From Lactococcus petauri (lineage in GTDB: Bacteria > Bacillota > Bacilli > Lactobacillales > Streptococcaceae): a DNA stretch of 55,089 nucleotides. Below the pieces are notes generated by a model. It did no database searches and was not told the DNA's origin. It saw only the letters and a list, made by a program, of their open reading frames with translations. Below, piece after piece: positions 6,701 through 15,904 of the stretch; position 1 is the stretch's first letter; each line of letters begins with the position of its first letter. The stretch lies in assembly GCF_002154895.1 (NCBI RefSeq), contig NZ_MUIZ01000007.1, positions 1 through 55,089 of the forward strand, given 5' to 3'. Both the position numbers and the translations under genes were made by a program.

Positions 6701-8707
6701 ATGAAACTAACAGACAGTATACAATACCTGAAAGGTGTCGGACCTAAATCTTTTGAAAATTATCAAAAGCTTGGCATTTCCACAATACAGGATTTATTGC
6801 TTTATTTTCCTTTCCGTTATGAAGATTTTGCTGGACGCTCCATTTTTGAGTTAGTAGATGGAGAAAAAGCAACGGTGATTGGTGAAGTGGTAACACCCGC
6901 TAATGTCCAGTATTATGGATTTAAACGCAACAGACTTACTTTTAAACTCAAACAAGGGGAAGCTGTAGTTGCTGTGAGCTTTTTTAATCAGCCCTATTTA
7001 GCGGATAAGATTGAGGTTGGAAAAGAGGTTGCGGTTTATGGCAAATGGGAACAAAAAAAGCAGCAACTGCTGGGCATGAAAATATTAACACAAGCAGAAG
7101 ATGGCTTTTCCCCCGTGTATCATCTTACCGCAGGGATGAAGCAATCCAGCTTGGTGAAAACAATTCAAATGGCTTTTGAGAGTGGGCTTTTATCGGAATT
7201 AAACGAGAATCTGCCAGACTATTTATTGAAAAAGTACCGATTGATGCCTCGGCAGGAAGCGGTACGTGCCATGCATTTTCCAGATGATATGGAGATGCAC
7301 AAGCAAGCTTTAAGGCGCGTGAAGTTTGAAGAACTCTTTTACTTTCAACTGAAGTTGCAGGCTTTGAAACATAAAGAGAAAGCACAACGCTTTGGACGAA
7401 GGGTTATTTTTGACCAGCGGTTGATGGAAGAAAAAATTAAAAATCTTCCTTTTGAACTGACAGGAGCCCAACAAAAATCCTTAGACGAAATTTTAGCAGA
7501 TATGTCTTCAGCTTACCATATGAACCGTCTTTTACAAGGTGATGTCGGTTCAGGGAAAACAGTTGTTGCTAGTTTAGCAATGTATGCAGCAGTCTTATCT
7601 GGGCTTCAAGCTGCTATAATGGTTCCGACTGAAATTTTAGCGCGACAACATTTTGCTAACTTACAAAATCTTTTTCCTGAACTAAAAATTAGTCTTCTTG
7701 TTTCGGGATTAAAAGTTGCGGAGCGAAGAGCGATACTAGAAAGTTTAGCAAGTGGTCAGACACAAATGGTTGTGGGAACGCACGCTTTAATTCAGGAAGG
7801 GGTTGATTTTTATGATTTGGGGCTGGTCATTACCGATGAACAACATCGCTTTGGGGTTAACCAACGGAAAGTCTTACGCGAAAAGGGTCAAAATCCTGAT
7901 GTACTTATGATGACTGCGACACCAATTCCTCGGACCTTGGCGATCACAGCTTTTGGTGATATGGATGTCTCCATTATCGACGAATTACCTAAAGGGCGGC
8001 AACCGATTACGACCAGATGGGTAAAACACGAGCAACTTCCAGAGGTCTTGAAATGGATAAAAGAAGAACTGGTACAGCAGGCACAAGTTTATTTTATTTC
8101 GCCACTTATTGAAGAATCAGAAGCTTTAGACTTAAAGAATGCTGTAGCTCTTTATGAAGAACTGAACCAGTATTTTGGCGAAGAAACAGGCATTGGTTTA
8201 CTGCATGGTAAGATGAAAAATGAAGAAAAAGACCAGATTATGCAGACTTTTAAGGCAGGGGATTTGTCGGTTCTGGTTTCCACAACGGTTATTGAAGTTG
8301 GTGTGGATGTGCCAAATGCAACGATTATGGTGATTATGGATGCGGATCGTTTTGGGCTCTCTCAGTTGCATCAGTTAAGAGGCCGTGTAGGACGGGGGAG
8401 TAAGAAGTCCTATACGATTCTCGTTGCCAATCCCAAGACAGAATCAGGTAAAAACCGGATGAAGATAATGTGTCAAACGCAGAATGGTTTCCGTTTAGCT
8501 GAAGAAGACCTGAAGATGCGCGGATCCGGAGAAATATTTGGCGTACGTCAATCAGGTTTACCAGAATTTCTAGCAGCTGATATAATGAATGACTACAATA
8601 TTTTAGAAGTGGCACGTCAAGAAGCGCAGGAAATTTTTAAAACACCTGACCGTCCAGAATATCAGATGATGCTTGCAGACTTGGATGTTGACGGTGGTTT
8701 TGATTAA
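6701..8707 (+). CDS. recG: ATP-dependent DNA helicase RecG
   Basis: Branch-migration helicase that remodels stalled forks and Holliday junctions; 668 aa. The N-terminal wedge/OB domain contains the HhH-like start (LKGVGPKSFENYQKLGI) and FPFRYED. The helicase core has Walker A GDVGSGKT (280-287), DEQH (379-382), MTATPIPRTL and the C-terminal motif QLRGRVGRG. I place the start at the ATG at 6701. An in-frame TTG at 6650 exists, but the extended -10 TGCTATAAT lies between them and there is no Shine-Dalgarno for either, so translation from a leaderless mRNA is likely. The PhnA gene upstream ends in a terminator. Confidence 0.97.
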   Translation: MKLTDSIQYLKGVGPKSFENYQKLGISTIQDLLLYFPFRYEDFAGRSIFELVDGEKATVIGEVVTPANVQYYGFKRNRLTFKLKQGEAVVAVSFFNQPYLADKIEVGKEVAVYGKWEQKKQQLLGMKILTQAEDGFSPVYHLTAGMKQSSLVKTIQMAFESGLLSELNENLPDYLLKKYRLMPRQEAVRAMHFPDDMEMHKQALRRVKFEELFYFQLKLQALKHKEKAQRFGRRVIFDQRLMEEKIKNLPFELTGAQQKSLDEILADMSSAYHMNRLLQGDVGSGKTVVASLAMYAAVLSGLQAAIMVPTEILARQHFANLQNLFPELKISLLVSGLKVAERRAILESLASGQTQMVVGTHALIQEGVDFYDLGLVITDEQHRFGVNQRKVLREKGQNPDVLMMTATPIPRTLAITAFGDMDVSIIDELPKGRQPITTRWVKHEQLPEVLKWIKEELVQQAQVYFISPLIEESEALDLKNAVALYEELNQYFGEETGIGLLHGKMKNEEKDQIMQTFKAGDLSVLVSTTVIEVGVDVPNATIMVIMDADRFGLSQLHQLRGRVGRGSKKSYTILVANPKTESGKNRMKIMCQTQNGFRLAEEDLKMRGSGEIFGVRQSGLPEFLAADIMNDYNILEVARQEAQEIFKTPDRPEYQMMLADLDVDGGFD

Positions 8708-8742
8708 CGTTTCAATTATGAATTCAAGAAAGGATGATAAAA

Positions 8743-8997
8743 ATGGGACTTTTCTTAGCATTTCTAGGTGGTGGACTTTCTTTGCTGAACTTTTCTGCCG
8801 AATGGCGGTTTCTTTCCTTGCAGCTTATTTTCACTCTCCTTTCCTTAAGTAGTATGTTCACCTATAAAGGAAAGCGCACAAGAAGATCCTATGAAGGAGA
8901 TGGCACAAGTATCTTCACCTTTGGCTTTGCTTTGTGTTTCCTTTCATTTATCGGATCAGCATCGATTCTTCTGGCCTTATTCATGGGCTGGCAGTGA
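8743..8997 (+). CDS. Small membrane protein, unknown
   Basis: An 84-aa protein with three probable membrane helices: about 2-16, 24-40 and 60-82, separated by a basic stretch KGKRTRRS and EGDGT. I do not recognise the family. AAGAAAGGAT lies 7-8 bases before the ATG at 8743; an in-frame ATG at 8734 sits inside that Shine-Dalgarno and is rejected. It follows recG by 35 bp and probably shares its transcript. Confidence 0.6.
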   Translation: MGLFLAFLGGGLSLLNFSAEWRFLSLQLIFTLLSLSSMFTYKGKRTRRSYEGDGTSIFTFGFALCFLSFIGSASILLALFMGWQ

Positions 8998-9000
8998 ATA

Positions 9001-9038
9001 AAAAAACATAAGTGGAATATCTCCTACTTATGTTTTTT
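9001..9038. terminator. Bidirectional terminator between small membrane gene and mnmE
   Basis: The long stem aaaaaacataagt/acttatgtttttt serves both convergent genes and overlaps the mnmE stop codon. Confidence 0.85.
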
Positions 9039-10402
9039 TATTTTCCTAAGCAGAACTGGCTGAAAAGCTGAGTAATCAGTTCATCCGGTGCAGCTTCTCC
9101 GGTTATTTCACCAAGCAATTGCCAACAGCGCGTGACATCCACTTGGATGAGGTCCACAGGAAGTCCCATCGCCAAGCCTCTATTTGCTTCCTTCAAGGCA
9201 TCTAAAGCTTGTTCGACTAGGCCGATATGACGTGCATTGGAAAGAGTAGTTGCATCTTTTGTTTCAATTTCCCCAGAGAAAAATAGCGCGCGTATTTGTT
9301 TTTCGACGGCATCAAGATTTTCATTTTTTAAGGCAGAAATTCTGATAAAGTCTTTAGGGAGTTTTTCGAGCTCAATTTTTTCTGGTAGATCGGTCTTGTT
9401 CAACAAGACGATACGGTTTGTCGAAGAAGAAAGTTCCAACAATTCCAGATCTTTGGGAGTTAAAGGTGACGAAGCATCAAGCACAAGTAAGACCAAGTCG
9501 GCTTCTTCTAAGGCTTTTTGACTACGCTCAACACCGATCTTTTCGACGATATCCTCAGTTTCTCGTATACCAGCAGTATCAATTAACTCAAGGGGCACAC
9601 CACCAATATTGGCAAACTCTGTGATAACATCACGTGTTGTTCCGGCTATGTCGGTAACAATGGCTTTTTCCTCACGTAAAAGTTGATTGAGCAAACTTGA
9701 TTTACCAACATTTGGCCGGCCAATAATTGCTGTTCTCAAACCTTCACGCAGAATCTTACCGCGTTTAGCTGTGGCAAGAAGTGTTTCCAGAAGTTGTTCA
9801 AAATGGGCTGTTTTTTCCAGAAGCATTTGACTTGTCATCGTTTCAACGTCATCATATTCGGGATAATCAATATTGACTTCCACTTGCGCGAGCGATTCTA
9901 AAATTTCTTGACGAATATTGTTAATCAAGTTAGAGAGGCTTCCATCGAGCTGTTTTACAGCAATATTGGCTGCCTGATCTGTTTTAGCACGAATCAAATC
10001 CATTACGGATTCGGCTTGCGCCAAGTCAATACGTCCATTTAAAAATGCACGTTTAGTAAATTCACCTGGTTCAGCGAGGCGAGCGCCAGAGCGCAGCAGG
10101 AGTTGCAAAATTTCTTGGGTGACAGCAATTCCGCCGTGTGTGTTAATTTCCACAAGATCTTCACGCGTAAAGGTTTTTGGAGCTTTCATTACAGAGAGCA
10201 TAACTTCATCAACGAGACGGTCCTCGTCAAAGATATGACCATAGTTGATGGTGTGTGAAGCAACTTTATCGAGATCTTTCCCTTGAAAGACCTTTTTAGC
10301 GATTGAGACAGCATCGCTACCAGACAATCGGACGATAGCAATTGCTCCTTCACCTAAAGGCGTGGAGATGGCTGCTATAGTATCAAATTCTTTTGTTATC
10401 AT
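9038..10402 (-). CDS. mnmE: tRNA modification GTPase MnmE (TrmE)
   Basis: With MnmG it installs 5-carboxymethylaminomethyl-type modifications at U34 of tRNAs reading A/G-ending codons. The 454 aa are full length. The N-terminal tetrahydrofolate-binding domain has [17 protein letters not shown] (about 111-127). The G domain has Walker [10 protein letters not shown] (228-236), the DTAG motif and NKTD. The C-terminal CLGK supplies the family's conserved cysteine. On the minus strand TAGGATAAAAAT precedes the ATG, and ATATAAT lies about 35 bp upstream. Monocistronic. Confidence 0.97.
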   Translation of the reverse strand: MITKEFDTIAAISTPLGEGAIAIVRLSGSDAVSIAKKVFQGKDLDKVASHTINYGHIFDEDRLVDEVMLSVMKAPKTFTREDLVEINTHGGIAVTQEILQLLLRSGARLAEPGEFTKRAFLNGRIDLAQAESVMDLIRAKTDQAANIAVKQLDGSLSNLINNIRQEILESLAQVEVNIDYPEYDDVETMTSQMLLEKTAHFEQLLETLLATAKRGKILREGLRTAIIGRPNVGKSSLLNQLLREEKAIVTDIAGTTRDVITEFANIGGVPLELIDTAGIRETEDIVEKIGVERSQKALEEADLVLLVLDASSPLTPKDLELLELSSSTNRIVLLNKTDLPEKIELEKLPKDFIRISALKNENLDAVEKQIRALFFSGEIETKDATTLSNARHIGLVEQALDALKEANRGLAMGLPVDLIQVDVTRCWQLLGEITGEAAPDELITQLFSQFCLGK

Positions 10403-10532
10403 ATTTTTATCCTAATTACTAATTTCAGTATGCCCTATTATATAACAAGTCGTCATAAAAATAAAGATTCGTTAACTCTTTCTTAAAGGTTTATCTTATC
10501 CATATTAAGCAAAATTCTAGTAAAATAAGAGT

Positions 10533-11243
10533 ATGAGATTGGATAAATATTTGGCGGAAGCCGGGCTGGGATCACGTAAAGAAGTTAAGGTGATTCTCAA
10601 GACAGGAAAAGTGACAGTGAATGATCAGAAGGTGAAAGACGGCAAACTACATGTTGAGCCAGATAAAGATTCTATAAATTATGATGGGCAACCCATAGGC
10701 TATCAAGAATTTTATTATTACCTCCTTAATAAACCCGGTGGTGTTGTTTCGGCAACGAAGGATAATAAGGACAAAACAGTTGTCGAATTATTAAAGGGAA
10801 AAGATTTTCGCGAAGATCTTTTCCCTGTAGGGCGCTTAGATAAAGATACAGAAGGCCTTCTGTTGCTTACAAATGATGGGCCACTGAGCCATAATCTTCT
10901 GAGCCCTAAAAAACATGTAGAAAAAGAATATTTTGCTCAAATCCAAGGCCAGGTTACACAAGAGACTGTTCGAGAATTTGCAGCAGGTTTGACCTTGAAA
11001 TCTGGAGAAAACGTCAAACCAGGTCAACTTTTTATTGAGAAATCAGAGGAGAATAAAAGTGAAATTCGCCTGATTATTCATGAAGGTAAATTTCATCAGG
11101 TCAAACGAATGTTTGAAGCTGTAGGGATGAAGGTAACTTATCTCAAACGGTTACGTATGGGAAGTTTAAGATTGGATCCGGAATTAACTAAGGGAGCATA
11201 CCGTCCGCTCACAGAAGAGGAAATTTTAAAACTCAAGGAGTAG
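10533..11243 (+). CDS. RsuA-family 16S rRNA pseudouridine synthase
   Basis: Isomerises a specific uridine in small-subunit rRNA, by family. The 236-aa protein has an N-terminal S4 RNA-binding domain (MRLDKYLAEAGLGSRKEVK, 1-60) and a catalytic domain with GRLDKDTEGLLLLTNDG; Asp103 is the expected catalytic residue. TAAAAT (10521-10526) ends six bases before the ATG and there is no Shine-Dalgarno, so the mRNA is predicted leaderless. The next gene, an ABC ATPase, starts 2 bp after the stop with its ribosome site (AAGGAG) inside this coding end, so the three genes form an operon. Confidence 0.93.
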   Translation: MRLDKYLAEAGLGSRKEVKVILKTGKVTVNDQKVKDGKLHVEPDKDSINYDGQPIGYQEFYYYLLNKPGGVVSATKDNKDKTVVELLKGKDFREDLFPVGRLDKDTEGLLLLTNDGPLSHNLLSPKKHVEKEYFAQIQGQVTQETVREFAAGLTLKSGENVKPGQLFIEKSEENKSEIRLIIHEGKFHQVKRMFEAVGMKVTYLKRLRMGSLRLDPELTKGAYRPLTEEEILKLKE

Positions 11244-11245
11244 CT

Positions 11246-11971
11246 ATGGAAGAAATAGTTTCTGTAAAAAATCTAAGTGTCCAATTTGAAAAAGAAGAGG
11301 TTTTAAAAAAACTATCTTTAAGTCTCTTTGCAGGAGAAATTGTTGGACTCATCGGTCCTTCAGGTTCGGGAAAGTCAACTTTTATGAATGCATTACTCGG
11401 GATTGTTGCTCCTAATAGTGGAGAAATCAAACTACTTGATATCTCGATTCTTAACCGCAAAGTGATGCGCAAAATTGGCTATATGGCACAGTCGGATGCC
11501 TTGTTTACAGAACTTACAGGGAAACAAAATATGGAATTTTTTGGAGCCCTGCAAGGAAAAATAAGTGAAGAGGAGCTGCTCAAAGCTGCTCAAACCGTTG
11601 GGTTAATATCAGCTTTGTCCAAGGCTGTTTCGAAATATTCTGGTGGAATGAAGCGTCGCTTATCTTTAGCAATTGCTCTCCAGACGGGTGCTCCTCTCTT
11701 ATGCCTAGATGAGCCCACAGTTGGTATTGATCCAGAACTTCGACAGGAAATATGGACAGAGCTTAAGCGACAAGCAGAGATGGGCAAAGCTATTCTCTTG
11801 ACGACACACGTAATGGAAGAGGCAGAGCGGTGTGATCGAGTTGTTTTATTAAGAGACGGGCACTTTGTGGCCCAAGGAAGTCCTGAAGCCCTTAAATCCC
11901 AGTTTCATGTTACTACTGTGGAAGAGGCATTTATTCAAGCAGCTCAAGCAGGTGATTATGATGAGAATTAA
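11246..11971 (+). CDS. ABC transporter ATP-binding protein
   Basis: A 241-aa ATPase subunit of an ABC-2 type exporter. Walker A is GPSGSGKST (37-45), the signature YSGGMKRR (131-138), and Walker B LLCLDEP (151-157), followed by TTHVMEEAERCD with the H-loop. The daunorubicin-type (DrrA/CcmA) subfamily usually exports drugs, lipids or polysaccharides; the substrate here cannot be read from sequence. The gene is translationally close to the upstream pseudouridine synthase and overlaps the permease by 14 bases. Confidence 0.92.
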   Translation: MEEIVSVKNLSVQFEKEEVLKKLSLSLFAGEIVGLIGPSGSGKSTFMNALLGIVAPNSGEIKLLDISILNRKVMRKIGYMAQSDALFTELTGKQNMEFFGALQGKISEEELLKAAQTVGLISALSKAVSKYSGGMKRRLSLAIALQTGAPLLCLDEPTVGIDPELRQEIWTELKRQAEMGKAILLTTHVMEEAERCDRVVLLRDGHFVAQGSPEALKSQFHVTTVEEAFIQAAQAGDYDEN

Positions 11972-13052
11972 AGCAATTTTTAAACGTATACTGCTACAAA
12001 GGTTGAGAGATAAACGAAGCTTGGCTTTACTTTTCTTTGCTCCCCTTGGCATTATCAGTCTTTTATATTTTCTTCTTCAAGTTCCTTCGGATATAAAATA
12101 TCGTGTGGGTCTACAAGAAAACCAACCTGTTTTAGCACAAGTTCTCAAGCAGAACGAAAAACTAAAAGTGATTGAAATAGAAGAAACGTTAAATACTCGA
12201 GAAACAGTAAATACTCACAATTTAGATGCTCTGATACAGCTGGTAGGAGATGAAATAGAAGTAACTTATGCAAATAGAGATACGTCAAAAACACAGGCAC
12301 TTACTCAGATGATTGGACAAATTGCTCAAAAGATCCCAGCGAGTATGCGAGAAAACCAAGCAAAAAGTTCTGCAGAAAAAGTGCCGCAAGCCTCGTTAGA
12401 AACACTAGCTCTGAACATAAAAAGTCATTATCTTTATGGTGACAGTTCCCTGAGTATGTTTGATAATTTAGCGCCACTGCTGGTAAGTTTCTTCGTTTTC
12501 TTCTTTGTCTTTTTAATATCAGGCATTTCACTTGTTAATGAACGAAGCAGTGGTACAGTTATGCGAATGCTGGTTACACCTGTAAGACGTACTGAAATTG
12601 TGGCAGGTTATACTTTAGCCTATGGTTTCCTCGCACTACTTCAAACAAGCTTAATTGTACTTTGGACACGTTATGTTTTACAAATGCAGATTTTGGGGAA
12701 CTTTATATTAGTCTTGTTGATTAATTTGTTGATTGCTCTGATTGCGCTGTTGATTGGACTTTTGTTGTCTGCCCTTGCGAAAACTGAATTTCAATTTATT
12801 CAGTTTGTTCCGATAGCTGTCGTACCACAATTCCTTTTTTCAGGTATTATTAATGTCGACACAATGGCAGCGCCCTTACGCTGGATTGCACATCTTATGC
12901 CTCTGTATTATGGCGTTGATGCACTTCAAAAAGTAGTGAAACAAGGCGAAGGTTTCTCTCAAATTGGAAACAACCTGTTTATTTTAGGAATGCTTGCTCT
13001 TGTATTTTATGTAGCTAATGTAGTGGCTTTGAAAGGTTTAAGAAAAACTTAG
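11958..13052 (+). CDS. ABC-2 family transporter permease
   Basis: The 364-aa membrane partner of the preceding ATPase. One N-terminal membrane helix (about 20-42), a long extracytoplasmic domain (about 45-165), then five helices, with the ABC-2 motif region NERSSGTVMRMLVTPVRRTEI at about residues 195-215. I start it at the tandem ATGs at 11958/11961, preceded by AGGTGATT; a longer frame from 11865 would run deep inside the ATPase gene. It ends in a strong terminator. Confidence 0.9.
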   Translation: MMRIKAIFKRILLQRLRDKRSLALLFFAPLGIISLLYFLLQVPSDIKYRVGLQENQPVLAQVLKQNEKLKVIEIEETLNTRETVNTHNLDALIQLVGDEIEVTYANRDTSKTQALTQMIGQIAQKIPASMRENQAKSSAEKVPQASLETLALNIKSHYLYGDSSLSMFDNLAPLLVSFFVFFFVFLISGISLVNERSSGTVMRMLVTPVRRTEIVAGYTLAYGFLALLQTSLIVLWTRYVLQMQILGNFILVLLINLLIALIALLIGLLLSALAKTEFQFIQFVPIAVVPQFLFSGIINVDTMAAPLRWIAHLMPLYYGVDALQKVVKQGEGFSQIGNNLFILGMLALVFYVANVVALKGLRKT

Positions 13053-13063
13053 ATATTCAAATA

Positions 13064-13088
13064 AAAAGCGAGTTATTTTCGCTTTTTT
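13064..13088 (+). terminator. Terminator after ABC permease
   Basis: The stem aaaagcga/tcgctttt is followed by T residues, directly upstream of the rpiA -10 (13090-13095, TATAAT). Confidence 0.8.
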
Positions 13089-13128
13089 GTTATAATGATT
13101 GAGAAGAGTATTTGAAGGGATTTTACAA

Positions 13129-13800
13129 ATGGAAAATTTAAAAAAACAAGTAGGTATAAAAGCAGCTGAGTACGTGAAGTCTGGTATGATTGTTGGATTG
13201 GGAACAGGTTCAACGGCAGCTTTCTTTGTGGAAGAATTGGGGCGCCGTGTTAAAGAAGAAGGTTTAGATATTGTTGGAGTAACGACGTCAAATGTAACCA
13301 GTCAGCAAGCTGCAAGTCTTAATATCCCTTTAAAATCAATTGATGAAGTGGATTATGTTGATTTGACAGTAGACGGTGCAGATGAAATTGATACAGCCCT
13401 TAATGGTATTAAAGGTGGTGGTGCGGCCTTGCTGATGGAAAAAATCGTTGCAACATATTCTAAAGATTATATTTGGATTGTTGATGAAAGTAAACTTTCA
13501 GAAAATCTTGGCAGTTTTAAAGTTCCTGTCGAAGTTATCCCTTACGGCTCAGAGCAGTTGTTCCGAAAATTTGCAGCGGCTGGTTATGCACCAACATGGC
13601 GGATGAATGCCCAAGACAAGCTCATCACTGATATGCAACATTATATTATTGATTTGCATATTGAGAAGATTACTGAGCCAGAAAAGCTGGCTGAAGAGCT
13701 TGATTTAACAGTGGGAGTTGTCGAACATGGTTTGTTTAATAACATGGTCAAAAAAGTTATTGTTGCAGGACAAGGCGGAGTTAAACTTATAGAAAAATAA
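13129..13800 (+). CDS. rpiA: Ribose-5-phosphate isomerase A
   Basis: Interconverts ribose-5-phosphate and ribulose-5-phosphate in the pentose phosphate pathway; 223 aa, the usual length. The phosphate loop GLGTGSTA (23-30), the catalytic region DGADEID (81-87) and [11 protein letters not shown] (94-104) are all present. The ATG at 13129 has GAAGGGA eight bases upstream. An in-frame ATG at 13099 is rejected: it overlaps the region of the -10 (TATAAT at 13090-13095) and has no ribosome site. Monocistronic. Confidence 0.97.
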   Translation: MENLKKQVGIKAAEYVKSGMIVGLGTGSTAAFFVEELGRRVKEEGLDIVGVTTSNVTSQQAASLNIPLKSIDEVDYVDLTVDGADEIDTALNGIKGGGAALLMEKIVATYSKDYIWIVDESKLSENLGSFKVPVEVIPYGSEQLFRKFAAAGYAPTWRMNAQDKLITDMQHYIIDLHIEKITEPEKLAEELDLTVGVVEHGLFNNMVKKVIVAGQGGVKLIEK

Positions 13801-13826
13801 AAAGAAGGAGTGTGCTCCTTCTTTTT
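13799..13826. terminator. Bidirectional terminator, rpiA / NUDIX gene
   Basis: The stem aaagaaggag/ctccttcttt with a 4-base loop and T-rich flanks on both strands lies between convergent genes. Confidence 0.85.
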
Positions 13827-14277
13827 ATTTGTTCTTAAGCCATTGTTCTACGCCCCACTTATGAGAACCGCGCTTGAGTTTAACCAAAGCAGTCGGAACG
13901 TCAAACCAGAAAATTTTATTGAAATCCTCAAGAGGAGCCTGATCAAAATGAACTTCCAAAGTCTCGTAGATATAAGCAGGATTGCAAAAATATTTATCCC
14001 GATGTGAGCTATAAAAATATTCGTCGGCCTGTCCGAAATAACGTCCTAAAGTCGCAGTCGCACCTAACTCTTCCAGAAGTTCTCTTTCTAAGGCGCGAGC
14101 ATGGTTTTCATCTGCTTCAATTTCTCCACCAGGGAGAAAAAAGGCTCCGTTTGGTGCTTGCACAAGACAGATTTGGCTCTTGTTTTCACGTGAAACAATA
14201 CCATACACTCCATAGCGGTATTGGTAATCAACTCCGGCTATTTTTTCACCGAAGACTGGAATTTCTTGTTGTGTCAT
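13825..14277 (-). CDS. NUDIX hydrolase
   Basis: A 150-aa pyrophosphohydrolase of unknown substrate (nucleoside diphosphate linked to X). The Nudix box GGEIEADENHARALERELLEELGA fits GX5EX7REUXEEXGU at about residues 50-73. The N-terminal MTQQEIPVFGEKIAGVDYQYR region resembles the sanitation-type Nudix proteins of lactic acid bacteria. On the minus strand GGAGGTCCGTAAAT precedes the ATG and TATAAT lies further upstream. Confidence 0.9.
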   Translation of the reverse strand: MTQQEIPVFGEKIAGVDYQYRYGVYGIVSRENKSQICLVQAPNGAFFLPGGEIEADENHARALERELLEELGATATLGRYFGQADEYFYSSHRDKYFCNPAYIYETLEVHFDQAPLEDFNKIFWFDVPTALVKLKRGSHKWGVEQWLKNK

Positions 14278-14396
14278 ATTTACGGACCTCCGATATAATT
14301 TTATAGAAGAAAATTTAATTATATTCTATCAAAAAGTTGACAATTTTGATAAAATAAAGAGGCTAAACAAAGCTCTTGCGAAGGGAAATATGAACA

Positions 14397-15254
14397 GTGA
14401 AAAAATTCAATCTTAGTAAAATGATTATTATCGCCTTAATTATTGTTATTTCAGCATTTACAGCAATCTTCATCTCGGCTGATAATTTTAAAAATAATAA
14501 AAATCCATCAACGATGACACAAATTATTAATGATGGTACAGGAACCATAGACAGAATCATTGGTGCACCAATCCGCTTTGTTCAAGACAAAGCCAATCAA
14601 GTGGGCAATCTTTTTGATACATACAAGCAAAATCAGTCCCTAAAAACGCAGGTGGCAGACTTAAGTAGTTCAAAAAATAACCAAGAAAGTCTAGAAGTTG
14701 AAAATAAAGAATTAAAAGAAGCATTGAAGCTTCAAGAAACATTGACAGACTATAAGAGTATTTCTGCAAATGTGATTACCCGTAATCCGGCCAGTTGGGC
14801 AGATACGCTCGTAATTGATAGCGGCAGTAAACAAGGCATCAAAAACCGTCAACTCGTCATGGCTAATGGGGGTGTTATTGGGCGTGTAAGTCAGGTAAAC
14901 GAAAATTCCTCTAAAGTTTCCTTGTTGAGCTCCGATAAAGGTATTGACGCTAAAATCCCCGTTCGCCTTGGTAGCCCGAGTGATCCAGTAAATGGACTTC
15001 TTGCGAGTTATGATGATGATCAGAATGCTTATGTTGTCACTTCTTTAGTAGGGGAAGGTAATATCGAAAAGGGAAGCCAAGTTGTTACTAGCGGTCTTGG
15101 AGGTGATTCGCCGCGTGGTCTCTTGCTTGGAACCGTAATTGATGTTAAAGAAACAGATCAAGGCTTGAACCGTAAAGTATATGTGAAACCTGCCAGCAAT
15201 TTGTATGATATCCGGTTTGTCTTTGTGATTCAAGGCATGATTGGAGGCAACTAA
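14397..15254 (+). CDS. mreC: Cell shape protein MreC
   Basis: Bitopic membrane protein of the elongation machinery that links cytoplasmic and periplasmic-side peptidoglycan synthesis. The 285 aa comprise a membrane helix (about 8-28), a coiled coil (about 75-115, SSKNNQESLEVENKELKEALKLQE) and the beta-rich MreC domain. The likely start is GTG at 14397 with AAGGG 11 bases upstream. An ATG at 14390 lies in another frame and stops after eight codons. There is no mreB beside it, as expected for ovoid lactic cocci. mreD follows 2 bp after the stop. Confidence 0.93.
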   Translation: MKKFNLSKMIIIALIIVISAFTAIFISADNFKNNKNPSTMTQIINDGTGTIDRIIGAPIRFVQDKANQVGNLFDTYKQNQSLKTQVADLSSSKNNQESLEVENKELKEALKLQETLTDYKSISANVITRNPASWADTLVIDSGSKQGIKNRQLVMANGGVIGRVSQVNENSSKVSLLSSDKGIDAKIPVRLGSPSDPVNGLLASYDDDQNAYVVTSLVGEGNIEKGSQVVTSGLGGDSPRGLLLGTVIDVKETDQGLNRKVYVKPASNLYDIRFVFVIQGMIGGN

Positions 15255-15256
15255 AT

Positions 15257-15763
15257 ATGAGTCGTTTTAGCTTCCAGTTTTTTAGTCCCTTATTTCTTTT
15301 TTTCCTACTCTTGCTTGATGGGCAGCTGACGCATTTCTTTACGGCTTTGTCTGGTGGAAGTATTATGCCTGTAAGCCACTTGTTGCTCATTTTTATGGTA
15401 TATACTGTGACACAGCACCGTCATAGCTATGTTCTTATCGTAGGTGTTCTTTTGGGAATTATCTATGACAGCTACTTTTTGGGAATTTTTGGTATTGCAA
15501 GTTTGATTTTACCTCTTATTGCTCTTTTCGTTTATCAAATCCAAACGGTTGTCTTTACCAATCGTTGGACACGTTTATTTACAGTGATTATCATTGTTTT
15601 TGCTTTTCAAGTTTTAAGTACGCTTATTGTTAACTTAGTCGGTGTTGTCAATGTCAATTTTGTCTCATTTATCGTTAGGCAACTTGCACCAACGTTAGCC
15701 CTAAATATTGCCTTTGCAATACTGCTGCAATGGCCTTTAGAAAAGATGTATCGCCTTCGGTGA
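15257..15763 (+). CDS. mreD: Rod shape-determining protein MreD
   Basis: A 168-aa polytopic protein (about five membrane helices) that partners MreC in peripheral peptidoglycan synthesis. It is recognised mainly from context and hydropathy: small, Phe/Leu/Ile-rich, with the MreD-like LLDGQLTHFFTAL start and the central GIIYDSYFLGIFGI segment. It starts two bases after mreC and ends in a hairpin overlapping its stop codon. Confidence 0.88.
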   Translation: MSRFSFQFFSPLFLFFLLLLDGQLTHFFTALSGGSIMPVSHLLLIFMVYTVTQHRHSYVLIVGVLLGIIYDSYFLGIFGIASLILPLIALFVYQIQTVVFTNRWTRLFTVIIIVFAFQVLSTLIVNLVGVVNVNFVSFIVRQLAPTLALNIAFAILLQWPLEKMYRLR

Positions 15764-15773
15764 ACATCTTTTT
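15741..15773 (+). terminator. mreCD terminator
   Basis: The stem aaaagatgt/acatctttt overlaps the mreD stop codon and is followed by T residues. Confidence 0.7.
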
Positions 15774-15818
15774 GTAATCAAAGGGTAAAAAAAGTATTCT
15801 TAAAGAAATTAAATTGAC

Positions 15819-15847
15819 TTGATTAAGTTATAAAAGAGTGTTATACT
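15819..15847 (+). promoter_or_regulatory. Promoter of first Usp45-like gene
   Basis: TTGATT (15819-15824), 17-bp spacer and TATACT (15842-15847) with TGT just upstream. Confidence 0.6.
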
Positions 15848-15904
15848 TGGGACTATCTTGGCGTTATATTTATAAATTATAGAAAACGGGAAGAAAAGAA
15901 AACT